Positions 10,566-18,973 of a stretch of 64,000 nucleotides of DNA are shown here, piece by piece. A program made the translations under genes and the position numbers. A model generated the notes under the pieces. The model did no database searches and had not been told where the DNA came from. It worked only from the letters and a program-made list of their open reading frames with translations. Within the stretch, counting starts at the first letter, position 1. The number at the start of each line of letters is the position of its first letter. Source of the DNA: an uncultured Lachnospiraceae bacterium (GTDB taxonomy: Bacteria; Bacillota; Clostridia; Lachnospirales; Lachnospiraceae); NCBI GenBank assembly GCA_947628955.1, contig CANRBX010000007.1, positions 1-64,000 of the forward strand. The letters run 5' to 3'.

Positions 10566-10772
10566 TTATTTGGATTCAATACCATACTTCTTGTTGAATC
10601 TCTCGATACGGCCGCGGGCTGCTGCAGTCTTCTGCTGACCCGTGTAGAATGAATGGCACTTTGAGCAGACTTCTACGTGGATTTCCTTCTTGGTAGAACC
10701 TGTCACAAATGTATTGCCACAGTTGCACGTTACTGTTGCCTGGTAAAACTGCGGATGGATACCTTCCTTCAT
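10566..10772 (-). CDS. rpmE: 50S ribosomal protein L31 (zinc-binding form)
   Basis: 68 residues from ATG 10772 ([11 protein letters not shown]), with GAGGTGAA upstream; a longer open frame to 10967 has no ribosome site. CNCGN at 16-20 and CSKC at 36-39 give the four-cysteine zinc ribbon that defines the C+ form of L31, used when zinc is available. The rest ([19 protein letters not shown]) is standard. It has its own promoter and terminator and sits just downstream of rho, a common firmicute arrangement. Confidence 0.97.
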   Translation of the reverse strand: MKEGIHPQFYQATVTCNCGNTFVTGSTKKEIHVEVCSKCHSFYTGQQKTAAARGRIERFNKKYGIESK

Positions 10773-10938
10773 GATCTTCACCTCTTCTTCTTTGATTGTG
10801 AACTGCTGATCCGGCCCGATCTGCCGGCTCCGGTCATTTTCTGGTCGATGCCGCTCGAGTGTTACCGCGGCAAGCCTTCCCAGACTATCCCTGCAAGTCC
10901 CTGCAGTTTCCGTCCCTGTATATCCGGACAGCATTTGA

Positions 10939-10967
10939 ATCATAACACAACCCTGAAGAAAATGCAA
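10939..10967 (-). promoter_or_regulatory. sigma-A promoter for rpmE
   Basis: Minus strand TTGCAT (10967-10962), 17-base spacer, TATGAT (10944-10939). The resulting leader before the rpmE ATG is about 160 bases, long for a ribosomal protein gene. Confidence 0.65.
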
Positions 10968-11002
10968 CTGTTTTAGAAATTTTGCCCGGATTATTTTGCC
11001 GT

Positions 11003-12871
11003 CTAAATGAATTTCTGGCGGCGCACCTTCTGCACCAGCTCATGGTTGTCGCGCGTGTGGACAAACATATTGAGGATGTTTTCGACTGCCTCGTCCGATT
11101 TCAGGCCGTTCAGGGCGCGGCGCATGATGTAGACGGCCTCCTGCTCCTCGCGGTCCAGAAGCAGGTCCTCCCGCCTCGTCCCGGACTTCGGAATGTCGAT
11201 CGCCGGGAATACGCGCTTTTCGGAGAGCCTGCGGTCAAGCACGAGCTCCATATTGCCGGTGCCCTTAAATTCCTCGTAGACCACGTCGTCCATCTTGCTC
11301 CCGGTGTCCACCAGGGCCGTCGCCAGGATGGTCAGGCTGCCTCCCTCGCGCATCTTCCGGGCCGCGCCGAAGAAGCGCTTCGGCATGTGCAGCGCCGCCG
11401 GGTCCAGACCACCTGAAAGCGTCCTGCCGCTTGGCGGGATCGTCATATTGTAGGCCCTCGCCAGACGGGTGATGCTGTCCAGCAGAATGGTCACATTTTC
11501 CTTCTGCTCCACAAGGCGCTTTGCGCGCTCGATCACCATCTCCGAGACACGCTTGTGGTGCTCCGGCAGCTCGTCGAACGTCGAGTAGATGACCTCGACA
11601 TTCTCCCCGCGGATCGCCTCCCTGATGTCCGTGACCTCCTCCGGGCGCTCGTCGATCAGAAGGATCAGAAGACGCATCCTCGGATCATTCTGCAGGATGG
11701 AGCGCGCCACATCCTTCAGAAGCGTCGTCTTGCCGGCCTTCGGCGGCGAAACGATCATCCCTCTCTGGCCCTTTCCGATCGGGGAAAACAGATCCACGAT
11801 CCGCATCGCCACCTCCCGCGAACCGCGCTCCATGCGCATCCGCTCATTCGGGAAGATCGGCGTCATATCTTCAAAATTGTAGCGCCGCGTCGCCTCCGAC
11901 GGGCTCTTTCCATTGATCGACTTCAGATAGAGAAGCGCGCTGAACTTCTCCTGCTGCGCCTTGATCCTCGTGTTTCCGGATATGATATCCCCTGTCTTGA
12001 GGTTGAATTTGCGTATCTGCGACGGGGAGACATAGACGTCGTTATCACCCGGCAGGTAATTGTCGCTGCGGATAAAGCCAAACCCGTCCTGCATCACTTC
12101 CAGAATGCCGGTCGCGACAATACCGCTGTCGAGCTGCGAGAGCTCTGTCGGCGGCTTGTCCCGCTCCGCGCTCTGACGATTCGTATTCATATCCCCGCGC
12201 GTATCACGGCCTGTGCCCATGTCACTGCGCGTATCGCGGCCTGCGCTCATATCACTGCGCGTGTCGCGGCCCGTACCCATATCGCCGCGCGCTTCGCGGC
12301 CCGTGCCAATATCCCCGCGCGTATCGCGGCCTGCGCTCATGTCACTGCGCATTTCGCGGCCTGTTCCCATATCGCCACGTGTATCACGACCCATGCCGGT
12401 ATCTCCGCGCATTTCACGGCCCGTGCCCATGTCTCCGCGCGGTTCGCGCTCGGACTCCTGGCGGGCGTATCCTGCCGCCCGGGTTCTCTGCACGGTATAC
12501 TCCTGCCGCGCTTCCTGAACCCTCATATCATCATCCGCGGCGCGCAGATCTTCCTGACGATCCGTCCACGCGGCCTGCGGCCCCTTCGGATCCTCCGCAC
12601 TCCCGCTCTCCGGCCTGCGGATCCTGCGCCCGGCGGACACCCTCACGCCCGGAGCGCCTGTGCGCGCTCTTGTTTTTTCCTGCTTTTCGGTACTTTTCTC
12701 CGTATCCATGTTCACCGGCGCTTCCTCCGCGAGTTTTTTCTCCCGCTCATCCTGGGCAAGCATCGCCTCGATCACCTCGCTCTTTTTCAGCGAAGAAATA
12801 CCTTTCATACCTCTGGCCTTTGCCAGCTCCCTCAACACCGTCAGGGACAACGATTCATATTTTTCTTTCAT
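11003..12871 (-). CDS. rho: transcription termination factor Rho with long disordered insert
   Basis: Hexameric RNA helicase ending transcription at Rho-dependent sites. ATG 12871 is chosen (AAGAGG five bases upstream). The Rho N-domain is at residues 1-45 ([24 protein letters not shown]). A low-complexity, Arg/Asp/Gly-rich segment at about 50-235 follows, and then the cold-shock RNA-binding domain ([21 protein letters not shown]). The ATPase domain has [20 protein letters not shown] near 372. The Q/R-loop region ([17 protein letters not shown]) is intact. At 622 residues it is about 200 longer than E. coli Rho because of the insert. Inserts here in other Rho proteins have been linked to prion-like behaviour (Clostridium botulinum) or phase separation (Bacteroides). 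Confidence 0.96.
   Translation of the reverse strand: MKEKYESLSLTVLRELAKARGMKGISSLKKSEVIEAMLAQDEREKKLAEEAPVNMDTEKSTEKQEKTRARTGAPGVRVSAGRRIRRPESGSAEDPKGPQAAWTDRQEDLRAADDDMRVQEARQEYTVQRTRAAGYARQESEREPRGDMGTGREMRGDTGMGRDTRGDMGTGREMRSDMSAGRDTRGDIGTGREARGDMGTGRDTRSDMSAGRDTRSDMGTGRDTRGDMNTNRQSAERDKPPTELSQLDSGIVATGILEVMQDGFGFIRSDNYLPGDNDVYVSPSQIRKFNLKTGDIISGNTRIKAQQEKFSALLYLKSINGKSPSEATRRYNFEDMTPIFPNERMRMERGSREVAMRIVDLFSPIGKGQRGMIVSPPKAGKTTLLKDVARSILQNDPRMRLLILLIDERPEEVTDIREAIRGENVEVIYSTFDELPEHHKRVSEMVIERAKRLVEQKENVTILLDSITRLARAYNMTIPPSGRTLSGGLDPAALHMPKRFFGAARKMREGGSLTILATALVDTGSKMDDVVYEEFKGTGNMELVLDRRLSEKRVFPAIDIPKSGTRREDLLLDREEQEAVYIMRRALNGLKSDEAVENILNMFVHTRDNHELVQKVRRQKFI
12186..12445. repeat. 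30-bp in-frame tandem repeat inside rho
   Basis: Eight to nine copies of a ten-codon unit with consensus [10 protein letters not shown], varying as [10 protein letters not shown] and [10 protein letters not shown], code for about residues 143-228 of Rho. The unit length keeps the frame. Arg and Asp alternate, making the segment a polyampholyte. Confidence 0.9.
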
Positions 12872-13010
12872 AAACACCTCTTAGATTATAATTTTTCTTG
12901 CTGCTCAGTCGGGATAATTGTCTGAATCGACAGAAACGAACTCCTGATAATCACAACTTCTGTATATGTATGCAGCTATGCCGGCCGGGAACCCTCGCTG
13001 TGTGCACTAC

Positions 13011-13039
13011 ATTATACATTTCTTATCTTATCACAGGAA
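13011..13039 (-). promoter_or_regulatory. probable promoter for rho
   Basis: Minus strand TTCCTG (13039-13034), 17-base spacer, TATAAT (13016-13011). The leader of about 135 bases before the rho ATG would be long enough for Rho-dependent autoregulation, as known for other rho genes, but no specific site is seen. Confidence 0.55.
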
Positions 13040-13043
13040 TTTC

Positions 13044-13068
13044 AAAAAGAAAAGGGGGAATTTTCCCC
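13044..13068 (-). terminator. rho-independent terminator of the TIGR04086 gene
   Basis: On the minus strand GGGGAA-AA-TTCCCC is followed by CTTTTCTTTTT, 12 bases beyond the stop at 13080. Confidence 0.75.
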
Positions 13069-13079
13069 GCAGATCTTTT

Positions 13080-13457
13080 TCATCCTGCCAGCATACCGCC
13101 GAGCATGCCGCCTCCCGCGCAGATCGCGAGCGATGCCAGGCTCTGCGCGAGCCCTGACTGGACCGCACGGTCCCCCATGCAGGAGACGGCCAGAAGAAGC
13201 AGAAAATACAGCACCCCCTGAAACGCTCCCCACAGGAACTTCCGCCTTGCCATTTTCCGGCCGCAGTACCAGCCTCCGAAAAGGCAGGAAACCGCGTAGG
13301 TCAGCAGGATCGCGATCTCGATCTTTCCCGTCTCCGGCTGCAGCTTCAGCATGACAAATGCCAGAACCAGCAGCACCACCGTCGTCACAAAGCAGGAGAT
13401 CACCAGTCCGAGAAGAACTGCCCCGGCCGGTTTTCCCCTCTCTCTTAATTGCTCCAC
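13080..13457 (-). CDS. TIGR04086 family membrane protein
   Basis: 125 residues from a GTG at 13457 (VEQLRERGKPAG), chosen because AAAGGAGG lies seven bases upstream. There are four hydrophobic segments: AVLLGLVISCFVTTVVLLVL, IEIAILLTYAVSCLFGGWY, FLWGAFQGVLYFLLLLAV and LASLAICAGGGMLGGML. Glycine-rich motifs (FGGWYCGRK, GGGMLGGMLAG) match the small TIGR04086 family of spore-forming Firmicutes. The function is unknown. It has its own terminator and lies divergent from the CorC gene. The reading frame continues upstream opposite the CorC gene, but that part is an antisense artefact. Confidence 0.8.
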   Translation of the reverse strand: MEQLRERGKPAGAVLLGLVISCFVTTVVLLVLAFVMLKLQPETGKIEIAILLTYAVSCLFGGWYCGRKMARRKFLWGAFQGVLYFLLLLAVSCMGDRAVQSGLAQSLASLAICAGGGMLGGMLAG

Positions 13458-13581
13458 AGGCGCCCCTCCTTTTTCCGGTATCCGCGCACATTCCCGCGGA
13501 TACGGTCCGGTCTGTTTAAAACCGTTGTTTTTTCTATAAATATATGCACCTGTCCGCGTGTTATTCCTTTTGATTCTCCCA

Positions 13582-13610
13582 TTGCATTTTATATCAATAT
13601 ATTGTATATT
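13582..13610 (+). promoter_or_regulatory. sigma-A promoter for the CorC/HlyC gene
   Basis: TTGCAT (13582-13587), 17-base spacer, TATATT (13605-13610), 42 bases before the TTG start at 13653, in an AT-rich patch unusual for this region. Confidence 0.7.
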
Positions 13611-13652
13611 CTGAATAACTGTTCTACTCTGCACTGATAAGGAGATGATTTT

Positions 13653-14930
13653 TTGGCTTCTGATGATGCCATACAGCTGCTGGCACTGCTCATTCTGGTT
13701 CTTCTGTCCGCGTTTTTTTCTTCGGCAGAAACCGCGCTCACCACGGTGAACCACATCCGCCTGCAGACCCTCGCCGATGAGGGCGACAAACGCGCGGCCG
13801 TCGCCCTGAAAACGATCGAAAATTCGCCCAGAATGCTGAGCTCCATTCTGATCGGCAACAATCTGGTCAACAATTTCTCGGCGGCGCTTGCCACGGCGCT
13901 GGCGATCCGGCTTTTCGGCCAGGGCGCTGTCGGCGCTGTGACCGGTATCCTGACGATCCTGATCCTGATCTTCGGCGAGATCACCCCGAAGACCTACGCC
14001 ACCGTGAACTCCGAAAAGCTCTCGCTCGCGTATGCATCCGTGATCCTGCTGCTGATGAAGATCCTGACCCCCGTCATCTTTGTCATCAATGCGGTCTGCC
14101 GCTTTCTTCTCCGCCTCCTGCACGTGAATGCAGACAGCTCCCTGAACACGATAACCGAGGAAGAGCTGCGCACGATCGTGGACGTCAGCCACAAAGAGGG
14201 CGTGATCGAGAAGGAAGAGCGCCAGATGATCTACAACGTCGTAGATTTCGGGGACTCCCAGGCACGCGACGTCATGGTGCCGCGGGCAGATATGGTATCC
14301 GTCAGTGAATCCGCTCCATACGAGGAAGTCCGCGAACTTTTCCACGCGGAAAAATACTCGCGGCTTCCCGTCTACCGTGAGGACCGCGACGACATCGTGG
14401 GAATCCTGAACATCAAGGATTTCTTCTTCAGCAATCCCGCGAATTTCCGCGTCTCCGACGTAATGTACGAGCCCTACTACACCTATGAATCCAAAAAGAC
14501 ATCCGAGCTTCTGATGGAAATGCAGAAGAAATCCGTCAGCATTTCCATCGTCCTCGACGAATACGGGGCCGTGGCCGGCCTCGTCTCCCTGGAGGATCTG
14601 CTCGAGGAGATCGTCGGAGAGATCCGCGACGAATACGATGAGGATGAGAAGGATCTGATCCGGAAGACCGGCCTGAATGAATATCTGATCGAGGGCTCCG
14701 TCAAGCTGGACGACATCAATGACGCGCTCGGGCTCTCTCTGGACTCTGACGACTATGACTCGATCGGCGGGCTGGTCATCGAAAAGCTGGACCACCTCCC
14801 GGCGGAACAGGAAAGTGTCGTCACAGAGGACGGCATCCGTCTCATCGTCGACAAAATGGACCGGAACCGGATCGAAAATGTGCGGCTGATCCTGCCGGAG
14901 GCGGCCCCCGATCAGGAATCTGCAGTATGA
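13653..14930 (+). CDS. CNNM/CorC-HlyC family transporter-associated protein
   Basis: 425 residues from TTG 13653, with AAGGAGA seven bases upstream. The N-terminal CNNM (DUF21) domain covers about residues 1-190 with three to four membrane segments, beginning LALLILVLLSAFFSSAETAL and including GAVTGILTILILIFGEITPKTYA. The FGEITPKT motif is characteristic. Two CBS domains lie at about 205-330 (VMVPRADMVSVSES, LPVYREDRDDIVGILNIKDF), followed by a CorC_HlyC domain ending in ESVVTEDGIRLIVDKMDRNR. Relatives mediate magnesium or cobalt efflux or its regulation; the haemolysin name is historic. Confidence 0.93.
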   Translation: MASDDAIQLLALLILVLLSAFFSSAETALTTVNHIRLQTLADEGDKRAAVALKTIENSPRMLSSILIGNNLVNNFSAALATALAIRLFGQGAVGAVTGILTILILIFGEITPKTYATVNSEKLSLAYASVILLLMKILTPVIFVINAVCRFLLRLLHVNADSSLNTITEEELRTIVDVSHKEGVIEKEERQMIYNVVDFGDSQARDVMVPRADMVSVSESAPYEEVRELFHAEKYSRLPVYREDRDDIVGILNIKDFFFSNPANFRVSDVMYEPYYTYESKKTSELLMEMQKKSVSISIVLDEYGAVAGLVSLEDLLEEIVGEIRDEYDEDEKDLIRKTGLNEYLIEGSVKLDDINDALGLSLDSDDYDSIGGLVIEKLDHLPAEQESVVTEDGIRLIVDKMDRNRIENVRLILPEAAPDQESAV

Positions 14931-15008
14931 GTCTTGCAGGCTCATTTATCCGGCACATTATAGAGGGCAAATGATGCCATACGGATTGTTCCGTGCTGCG
15001 CTGTCTGC

Positions 15009-15143
15009 GCTCCGCTTCGGTCGGTGCTGGACGAGCGCCACTGGCGCTCAGCACCCCACAATCCTGCCCAACATTCGGAATTCGCGGGGTCTCCGCTCCG
15101 CTTCGGTCGGTGCTAAACGAGCGCCGCCGGCGCTCAGCACCCC
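15009..15143. repeat. two 49-bp palindromic repeats
   Basis: GCTCCGCTTCGGTCGGTGCT starts copies at 15009 and 15095, each ending GGCGCTCAGCACCCC. They differ at only a few positions. Each folds as GGTGCT...AGCGCC / GGCGCT...AGCACC, a strong hairpin typical of repeated extragenic palindromes. Confidence 0.8.
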
Positions 15144-15170
15144 GACCCCACTTCTTCCTCATGTCGGGGC

Positions 15171-15232
15171 GGGTCATAAAGTCCTTCTTCCACTGGCATG
15201 CAAACATGCCGTGGAGGAAGGACTTTTGACCC
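15171..15232. terminator. 62-base near-perfect hairpin
   Basis: GGGTCA-T-AAAGTCCTTC... pairs with ...GAAGGACTTT-TGACCC over more than 25 base pairs with a CAAA loop. There is one bulge, one G-T pair and one small gap. Lying between convergent genes, it would stop transcription from either side, though it may also be part of the repeat element. Confidence 0.6.
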
Positions 15233-15254
15233 TTGGCATCATTACATATAAAAG

Positions 15255-15306
15255 CAGGGTGCTGGAAGATATCGGAAGGAGTAAGATATCTCTCCGGAAC
15301 ACCCTG
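15255..15306. terminator. bidirectional terminator between CorC and NlpC/P60 genes
   Basis: CAGGGTG (15255-15261) and CACCCTG (15300-15306) close a stem that includes GATATC arms (15268-15273 and 15285-15290). TTTTTATCGTTTT follows on the plus strand and CTTTTATATG on the minus strand, 44 bases beyond the NlpC/P60 stop. Confidence 0.7.
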
Positions 15307-15349
15307 TTTTTATCGTTTTGTAAAGCTTCTTCCGGTGCGGGCCGGACGG

Positions 15350-17416
15350 TCAGTCCTGAATGATGCGCGTTGCCCACACCGCATTTCCGCTGATCCCGGA
15401 TATGATAATGCCTGTTTTTCTTCCGGCAGCCTGTATCACCTGTCCGTCTCCGATATACATACTGACGTGATACACATATCCGTTGCGCGCATAGAAGATC
15501 AGATCTCCCGGCTCTGCGGAAGAGATCGGAATCTGCATGCCGTACACGGCCTGATCCTCCGCCACGCGCGGAAGGGAATATCCGAAATAAGAGTATATGC
15601 TCTGCACAAACCCGGAGCAGTCTGCGCCCGCAGTCAGGCTCGTTCCGCCCCAGACGTACGGATTGCCGAGGAACTGCTTCGCGAAGCTGACCATTGCCTC
15701 ACGCGTCTTTGCCCCCTGGGACGCTTCCTTCACAGAGGTGAGCGTATAATAACATGCCTTATTTTCTTCCGGTTTGACCAGAGTCTCCGCAAGGGAGAAA
15801 TTCGGCTCCCCGGTCTCGGCGACCTTCTGGCTGGCTGCCTTTCCGATCACCAGCTGCGAGCTTCTGACAAAGCCCCTGGCATTTCCCGATTCCACAAATA
15901 TCCATTCGTCGTCGGAATCCGCGAGGATGTAGCACAGCGCCTGGTCGGCAAGCCTGCCCGTCGCCCTGGAGGCATCGTTCTTCTGTTCGTAAATCTTCAC
16001 CTCGCCGGACGCGAGTGCATATTCCTTGACCGCCATGACATCCTGCACAGTGGTGTGCGTGTATGTATACGCTGCGTTGTCCGTGCGCGCGATCAGAAGC
16101 CGCGCCTGGGGCAGCTCATCAAGTCCCTTGATCTTTACGATCCGGTCCGCCGCATCTCCCGTGACCACCTCGGCGGCCTCGATAAACCCGCGGACATTCC
16201 CGGACTCCACATAATACCAGCCGTCCTCCCTGTCCTCCAGGATGAAGCAGCTCCCATAGTACGCCAGCACGCCGACTTCTCTTGCATCTGAGGATTTTTT
16301 CTCCCTGACCGATGTGCCGTCCGGATTTTTTACGATCGCATACTGCTTTTCCACCTGCGTAAAGCGGAATTCCTTCTCGATCTTCGGAGGAACGATGATC
16401 TTCTGGCGTGCGATCAGCTCTTCATTGGAAATCTTTTCCTTCTCCGACTCAGATTCACTCTCTGACTCTGACTCCGTCTCTGTCTCCGTCCCGGTCTCTG
16501 TTTCCGTCTCCGCCCCGGCCTCTGTCTCTGCCGGTTCCGCGGTCTCCGTCTCGGCCGGCATGGTCTCCCCGGATGTTCCCGGCTCTGTCTGGCCGGGAGC
16601 CGCAGTCTCTGTCTGCGTTGGTTCCGCAGCCGAGGGAAGCGTCTGCTGTTCCGTCAGCGGAGGCTCTGTAGCCGGCGGTGTCTGCAGTTCACCTGTCGAG
16701 GGCTCTGCAGGCGGTGTTGTCTGTGATTCGCCCGTCGGAGGTTCGGTGGCCGGCGGCGCCTGCGTTGACGGCTCTGTGGCAGGCGGTGCCTGCGTTGACG
16801 GCTCCGTGGCTGGCGGTGCCTGTGTCGATGGCTCCGTGGCAGGCGGCGCCTGTGTCGACGGTTCCGTGGCAGGCGGCGCCTGTGTCGATGGCTCCGTAGC
16901 CGGCGGCGCCTGTGTCGACGGCTCTGTGGCAGGCGGCGCCTGTGTCGACGGCTCTGTGGCAGGCGGTGCCTGCGTCGGCGGTTCCGTGGCTGGAGACTCT
17001 GTAGCCGGCGGCGCCTGCGTCGGCGGTTCCGTGGCAGGCGGTGCCTGCGTCGGCGGTTCCGTGGCTGGCGGCTCCGTAGCCGGCGGCGTCGGCGTCGGCG
17101 GCTCCGTGGCTGGCGGTGCCTGCGTCGGCGGCTCCGTGGCAGGCGGCGCCTGCGACCCGTCCCCTGAATTCTCCGCCCCAGACGGAGCAGGCGACGGCTC
17201 CGATATGGGCGACGGCTCGGGCTGTGACCCCCGCGGAAGCGTCTCCTCCGGCATCTGTCCATCCGATGCGCTTATTGTCTGGCCTGCGCCTCCCTCATCC
17301 TTCTCTGCGGAAGACGCCGCTGCATATATTATGTTGAAATTACCTCTGCTGGCACAGCTTGATGCCACTGCGAGCACCAGGCACAGTCCGGCAGTAAGCA
17401 ACGCTTTTCTTCGCAT
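15350..17416 (-). CDS. secreted NlpC/P60 cell-wall hydrolase with proline-rich linker and two SH3 domains
   Basis: 688-residue exported protein. A signal peptide (RKALLTAGLCLVLAVASSC) ends near residue 25; the SSC could be a weak lipobox. A Pro/Thr/Glu-rich repeat linker follows at about 90-270 (QAPPATEPPT units), then Thr/Glu/Ser-rich acid sequence to about 335. Two bacterial SH3-like domains come next, each ending in the same motif (YYVESGNVRGFI, IFVESGNARGFV). The C-terminal NlpC/P60 endopeptidase carries NPYVWGG, DCSGFVQ (catalytic Cys near 599) and YHVSMYIGDG (catalytic His). It should cleave peptidoglycan stem peptides. The gene is monocistronic with its own promoter. Confidence 0.92.
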   Translation of the reverse strand: MRRKALLTAGLCLVLAVASSCASRGNFNIIYAAASSAEKDEGGAGQTISASDGQMPEETLPRGSQPEPSPISEPSPAPSGAENSGDGSQAPPATEPPTQAPPATEPPTPTPPATEPPATEPPTQAPPATEPPTQAPPATESPATEPPTQAPPATEPSTQAPPATEPSTQAPPATEPSTQAPPATEPSTQAPPATEPSTQAPPATEPSTQAPPATEPSTQAPPATEPPTGESQTTPPAEPSTGELQTPPATEPPLTEQQTLPSAAEPTQTETAAPGQTEPGTSGETMPAETETAEPAETEAGAETETETGTETETESESESESESEKEKISNEELIARQKIIVPPKIEKEFRFTQVEKQYAIVKNPDGTSVREKKSSDAREVGVLAYYGSCFILEDREDGWYYVESGNVRGFIEAAEVVTGDAADRIVKIKGLDELPQARLLIARTDNAAYTYTHTTVQDVMAVKEYALASGEVKIYEQKNDASRATGRLADQALCYILADSDDEWIFVESGNARGFVRSSQLVIGKAASQKVAETGEPNFSLAETLVKPEENKACYYTLTSVKEASQGAKTREAMVSFAKQFLGNPYVWGGTSLTAGADCSGFVQSIYSYFGYSLPRVAEDQAVYGMQIPISSAEPGDLIFYARNGYVYHVSMYIGDGQVIQAAGRKTGIIISGISGNAVWATRIIQD
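16735..17150. repeat. in-frame tandem repeat coding PPATEP-type linker
   Basis: About fourteen copies of a 24-36 base unit coding QAPPATEPST or QAPPATEPPT lie in the NlpC/P60 gene. Copies are nearly identical at the DNA level, including synonymous sites, which points to recent expansion. The complement also reads open (GGSVAGGACVDG), a by-product of the repeat. Confidence 0.9.
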
Positions 17417-17468
17417 TTTATTATCCTCTGATTAAATTTTGTAAACTGTTTTGAAAATTCATTTCAAT

Positions 17469-17497
17469 ATTTTAGCACACTGCCCTGCCATTGTAAA
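17469..17497 (-). promoter_or_regulatory. sigma-A promoter for the NlpC/P60 gene
   Basis: Minus strand TTTACA (17497-17492), 17-base spacer, TAAAAT (17474-17469), 53 bases before the ATG at 17416. Confidence 0.75.
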
Positions 17498-17526
17498 GTT
17501 TTTTAAGGATCATTTGATTCATCCGG

Positions 17527-18963
17527 TCATTTCGCCCACGTTTTGCGTGTAAACAGGACCAGGACAGGGAACAGCTCCAGCCTGCCCGCCAGCATGTCAA
17601 AGGTGAGCACCAGCTTGGAGAAATCGGAGAACGCCGCGAAATTGCTGGTCGGACCCACCATTTCCAGGCCGGGGCCGATGTTGTTGATCGTCGCGGCGAC
17701 CGCCGTAAAATTCGTCGTAAAATCAAAATTGTCGATGGAGATCAGGAGCACCGATATCGCAAAAACAGCGATATACAGGGCAAAAAAAACATTCACGGAG
17801 CGGATGACATTGTGCTCCACCGTCCTCCCGTCCATCTTGACCTTCCGGACATGGCGCGGGTGCACAGCCACGTCCAGCTCCTTCGTGATCGACTTGAAGA
17901 GGATGATGATGCGCGACACCTTGAGGCCGCCGCCCGTACTGCCCGCGCACGCCCCGATAAACATCAGCAGCACCAGGATCGTCTTTGAAAATGTCGGCCA
18001 GATGTTGAAGTCTGTCGTGGCAAACCCGGTCGTCGTGATGATCGAGCTGACCTGGAACGCCGCCTGCTGAAAGGCCTCGGGCACGCTTCGGAACATGCCG
18101 GAGACATTGATCGTGATCAGCACGATCGCGGCAAGTATGACTCCGAGATAGACGCGCACCTCGCTCATCTTCAGGGCTTCCTTCGGCCTGCGGCAGGCGA
18201 TAAAATAGTAGGCGTTAAAATTGACGCCGAACAGGATCATGAATACCGTGACGACCACCTGAAGATAGACCGAATATCCGCCGATGCTGTCGTTCCTGAC
18301 ACCGAATCCCCCGGTGCCGGCCGTGCCGAACATCGTCGTCAGCGCGTCAAACAACGGCATTCCGCCGATCAGAAGGAAAACCATCTGCGCGATGCTGAGC
18401 ACAAGATACATCTTATAGAGAAGTCCGGCGGTCGCCTTCACCTTCGGAACCAGCTTTCCGACCGAAGGGCCCGGGCTTTCCGCCTTCATCAGATACATAT
18501 TCGTGCCGCCGGCCAGCGGCAGGAGCGCCATCAGAAACACCAGCACACCCATTCCGCCGATCCAGTGCGTAAAGCTGCGCCAGAACAGCAGGCAGTGCGG
18601 TATGGGCTCCACCTCCGGCAGGATGCTCGAGCCGGTCGTCGTAAATCCGGAGACCGTCTCAAACAGCGCGTCGATGTAGGACGGGATCGCCCCCGCGAGC
18701 ACAAACGGAAGCGCCCCGAACGCGCTGAGCACGATCCAGCAGAAGGCCACCGCAACGAAGCCCTCCTTTGCATACATACTCTGATCCTCCGGCTTTTTCC
18801 GCGAAAGCAGCCAGCCGCACAGCAGGCAGAGCAGCGCGCAGGCCAGAACCACAAACCCCTCCCGCTCCCGGTACAGAACCGCCACCAGGCAGGCCGGGGC
18901 CATGAAGGCCGCCTCTATCACCAGAACCCAGCCGATTATGTTTTTAATGATCTTATAGTTCAT
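17527..18963 (-). CDS. trkH: TrkH/KtrB family potassium uptake protein
   Basis: 478-residue channel-like subunit of the Trk potassium system. It has 10 or more membrane segments with the four pore-loop pattern: SGFTTTGSSIL (first filter), FGTAGTGGFGVRN (second), ITTTGFATTDFN (third) and NNIGPGLEMVG (fourth). GACAGSTGGGLKVSRIIIL follows the third pore. The length fits TrkH. It starts 10 bases after the trkA stop on the same strand, so the NAD-binding gating subunit TrkA and the pore are made together. Confidence 0.95.
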   Translation of the reverse strand: MNYKIIKNIIGWVLVIEAAFMAPACLVAVLYREREGFVVLACALLCLLCGWLLSRKKPEDQSMYAKEGFVAVAFCWIVLSAFGALPFVLAGAIPSYIDALFETVSGFTTTGSSILPEVEPIPHCLLFWRSFTHWIGGMGVLVFLMALLPLAGGTNMYLMKAESPGPSVGKLVPKVKATAGLLYKMYLVLSIAQMVFLLIGGMPLFDALTTMFGTAGTGGFGVRNDSIGGYSVYLQVVVTVFMILFGVNFNAYYFIACRRPKEALKMSEVRVYLGVILAAIVLITINVSGMFRSVPEAFQQAAFQVSSIITTTGFATTDFNIWPTFSKTILVLLMFIGACAGSTGGGLKVSRIIILFKSITKELDVAVHPRHVRKVKMDGRTVEHNVIRSVNVFFALYIAVFAISVLLISIDNFDFTTNFTAVAATINNIGPGLEMVGPTSNFAAFSDFSKLVLTFDMLAGRLELFPVLVLFTRKTWAK

Positions 18964-18973
18964 ATCCGCCGTC

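Larger units (their letters stand above)
14970..15243. mobile_element. possible 274-bp MITE-like intergenic element
   Basis: The 419-base gap between convergent genes (14931-15349) holds a block bounded by AATGATGCC (14970-14978) and its inverse GGCATCATT (15235-15243). Inside are two copies of a 49-base palindromic repeat and a 62-base hairpin. The first 27 bases after 14970 recur exactly at 23388-23414. No open frame of note and no clear target-site duplication is seen, so this is a non-autonomous repeat at best. Confidence 0.5.

Noticed and set aside
12186..12445. Regularly spaced 30-base repeats looking like a CRISPR array
   Set aside because: The repeats are contiguous without unique spacers and code in frame within rho; no cas genes are near.
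13458..14945. Minus-strand extension of the TIGR04086 frame through the CorC gene
   Set aside because: The part beyond 13457 is antisense to the CorC/HlyC gene. The GTG at 13457 has a perfect ribosome site and matches the family length.
16314..17435. Plus-strand Gly/Ser/Val/Ala/Cys repeat protein opposite the NlpC/P60 gene
   Set aside because: The repeat GGSVAGGACVDG is the complement of the Pro/Thr linker repeat; there is no ribosome site, and the minus strand has signal, SH3 and NlpC/P60 domains.
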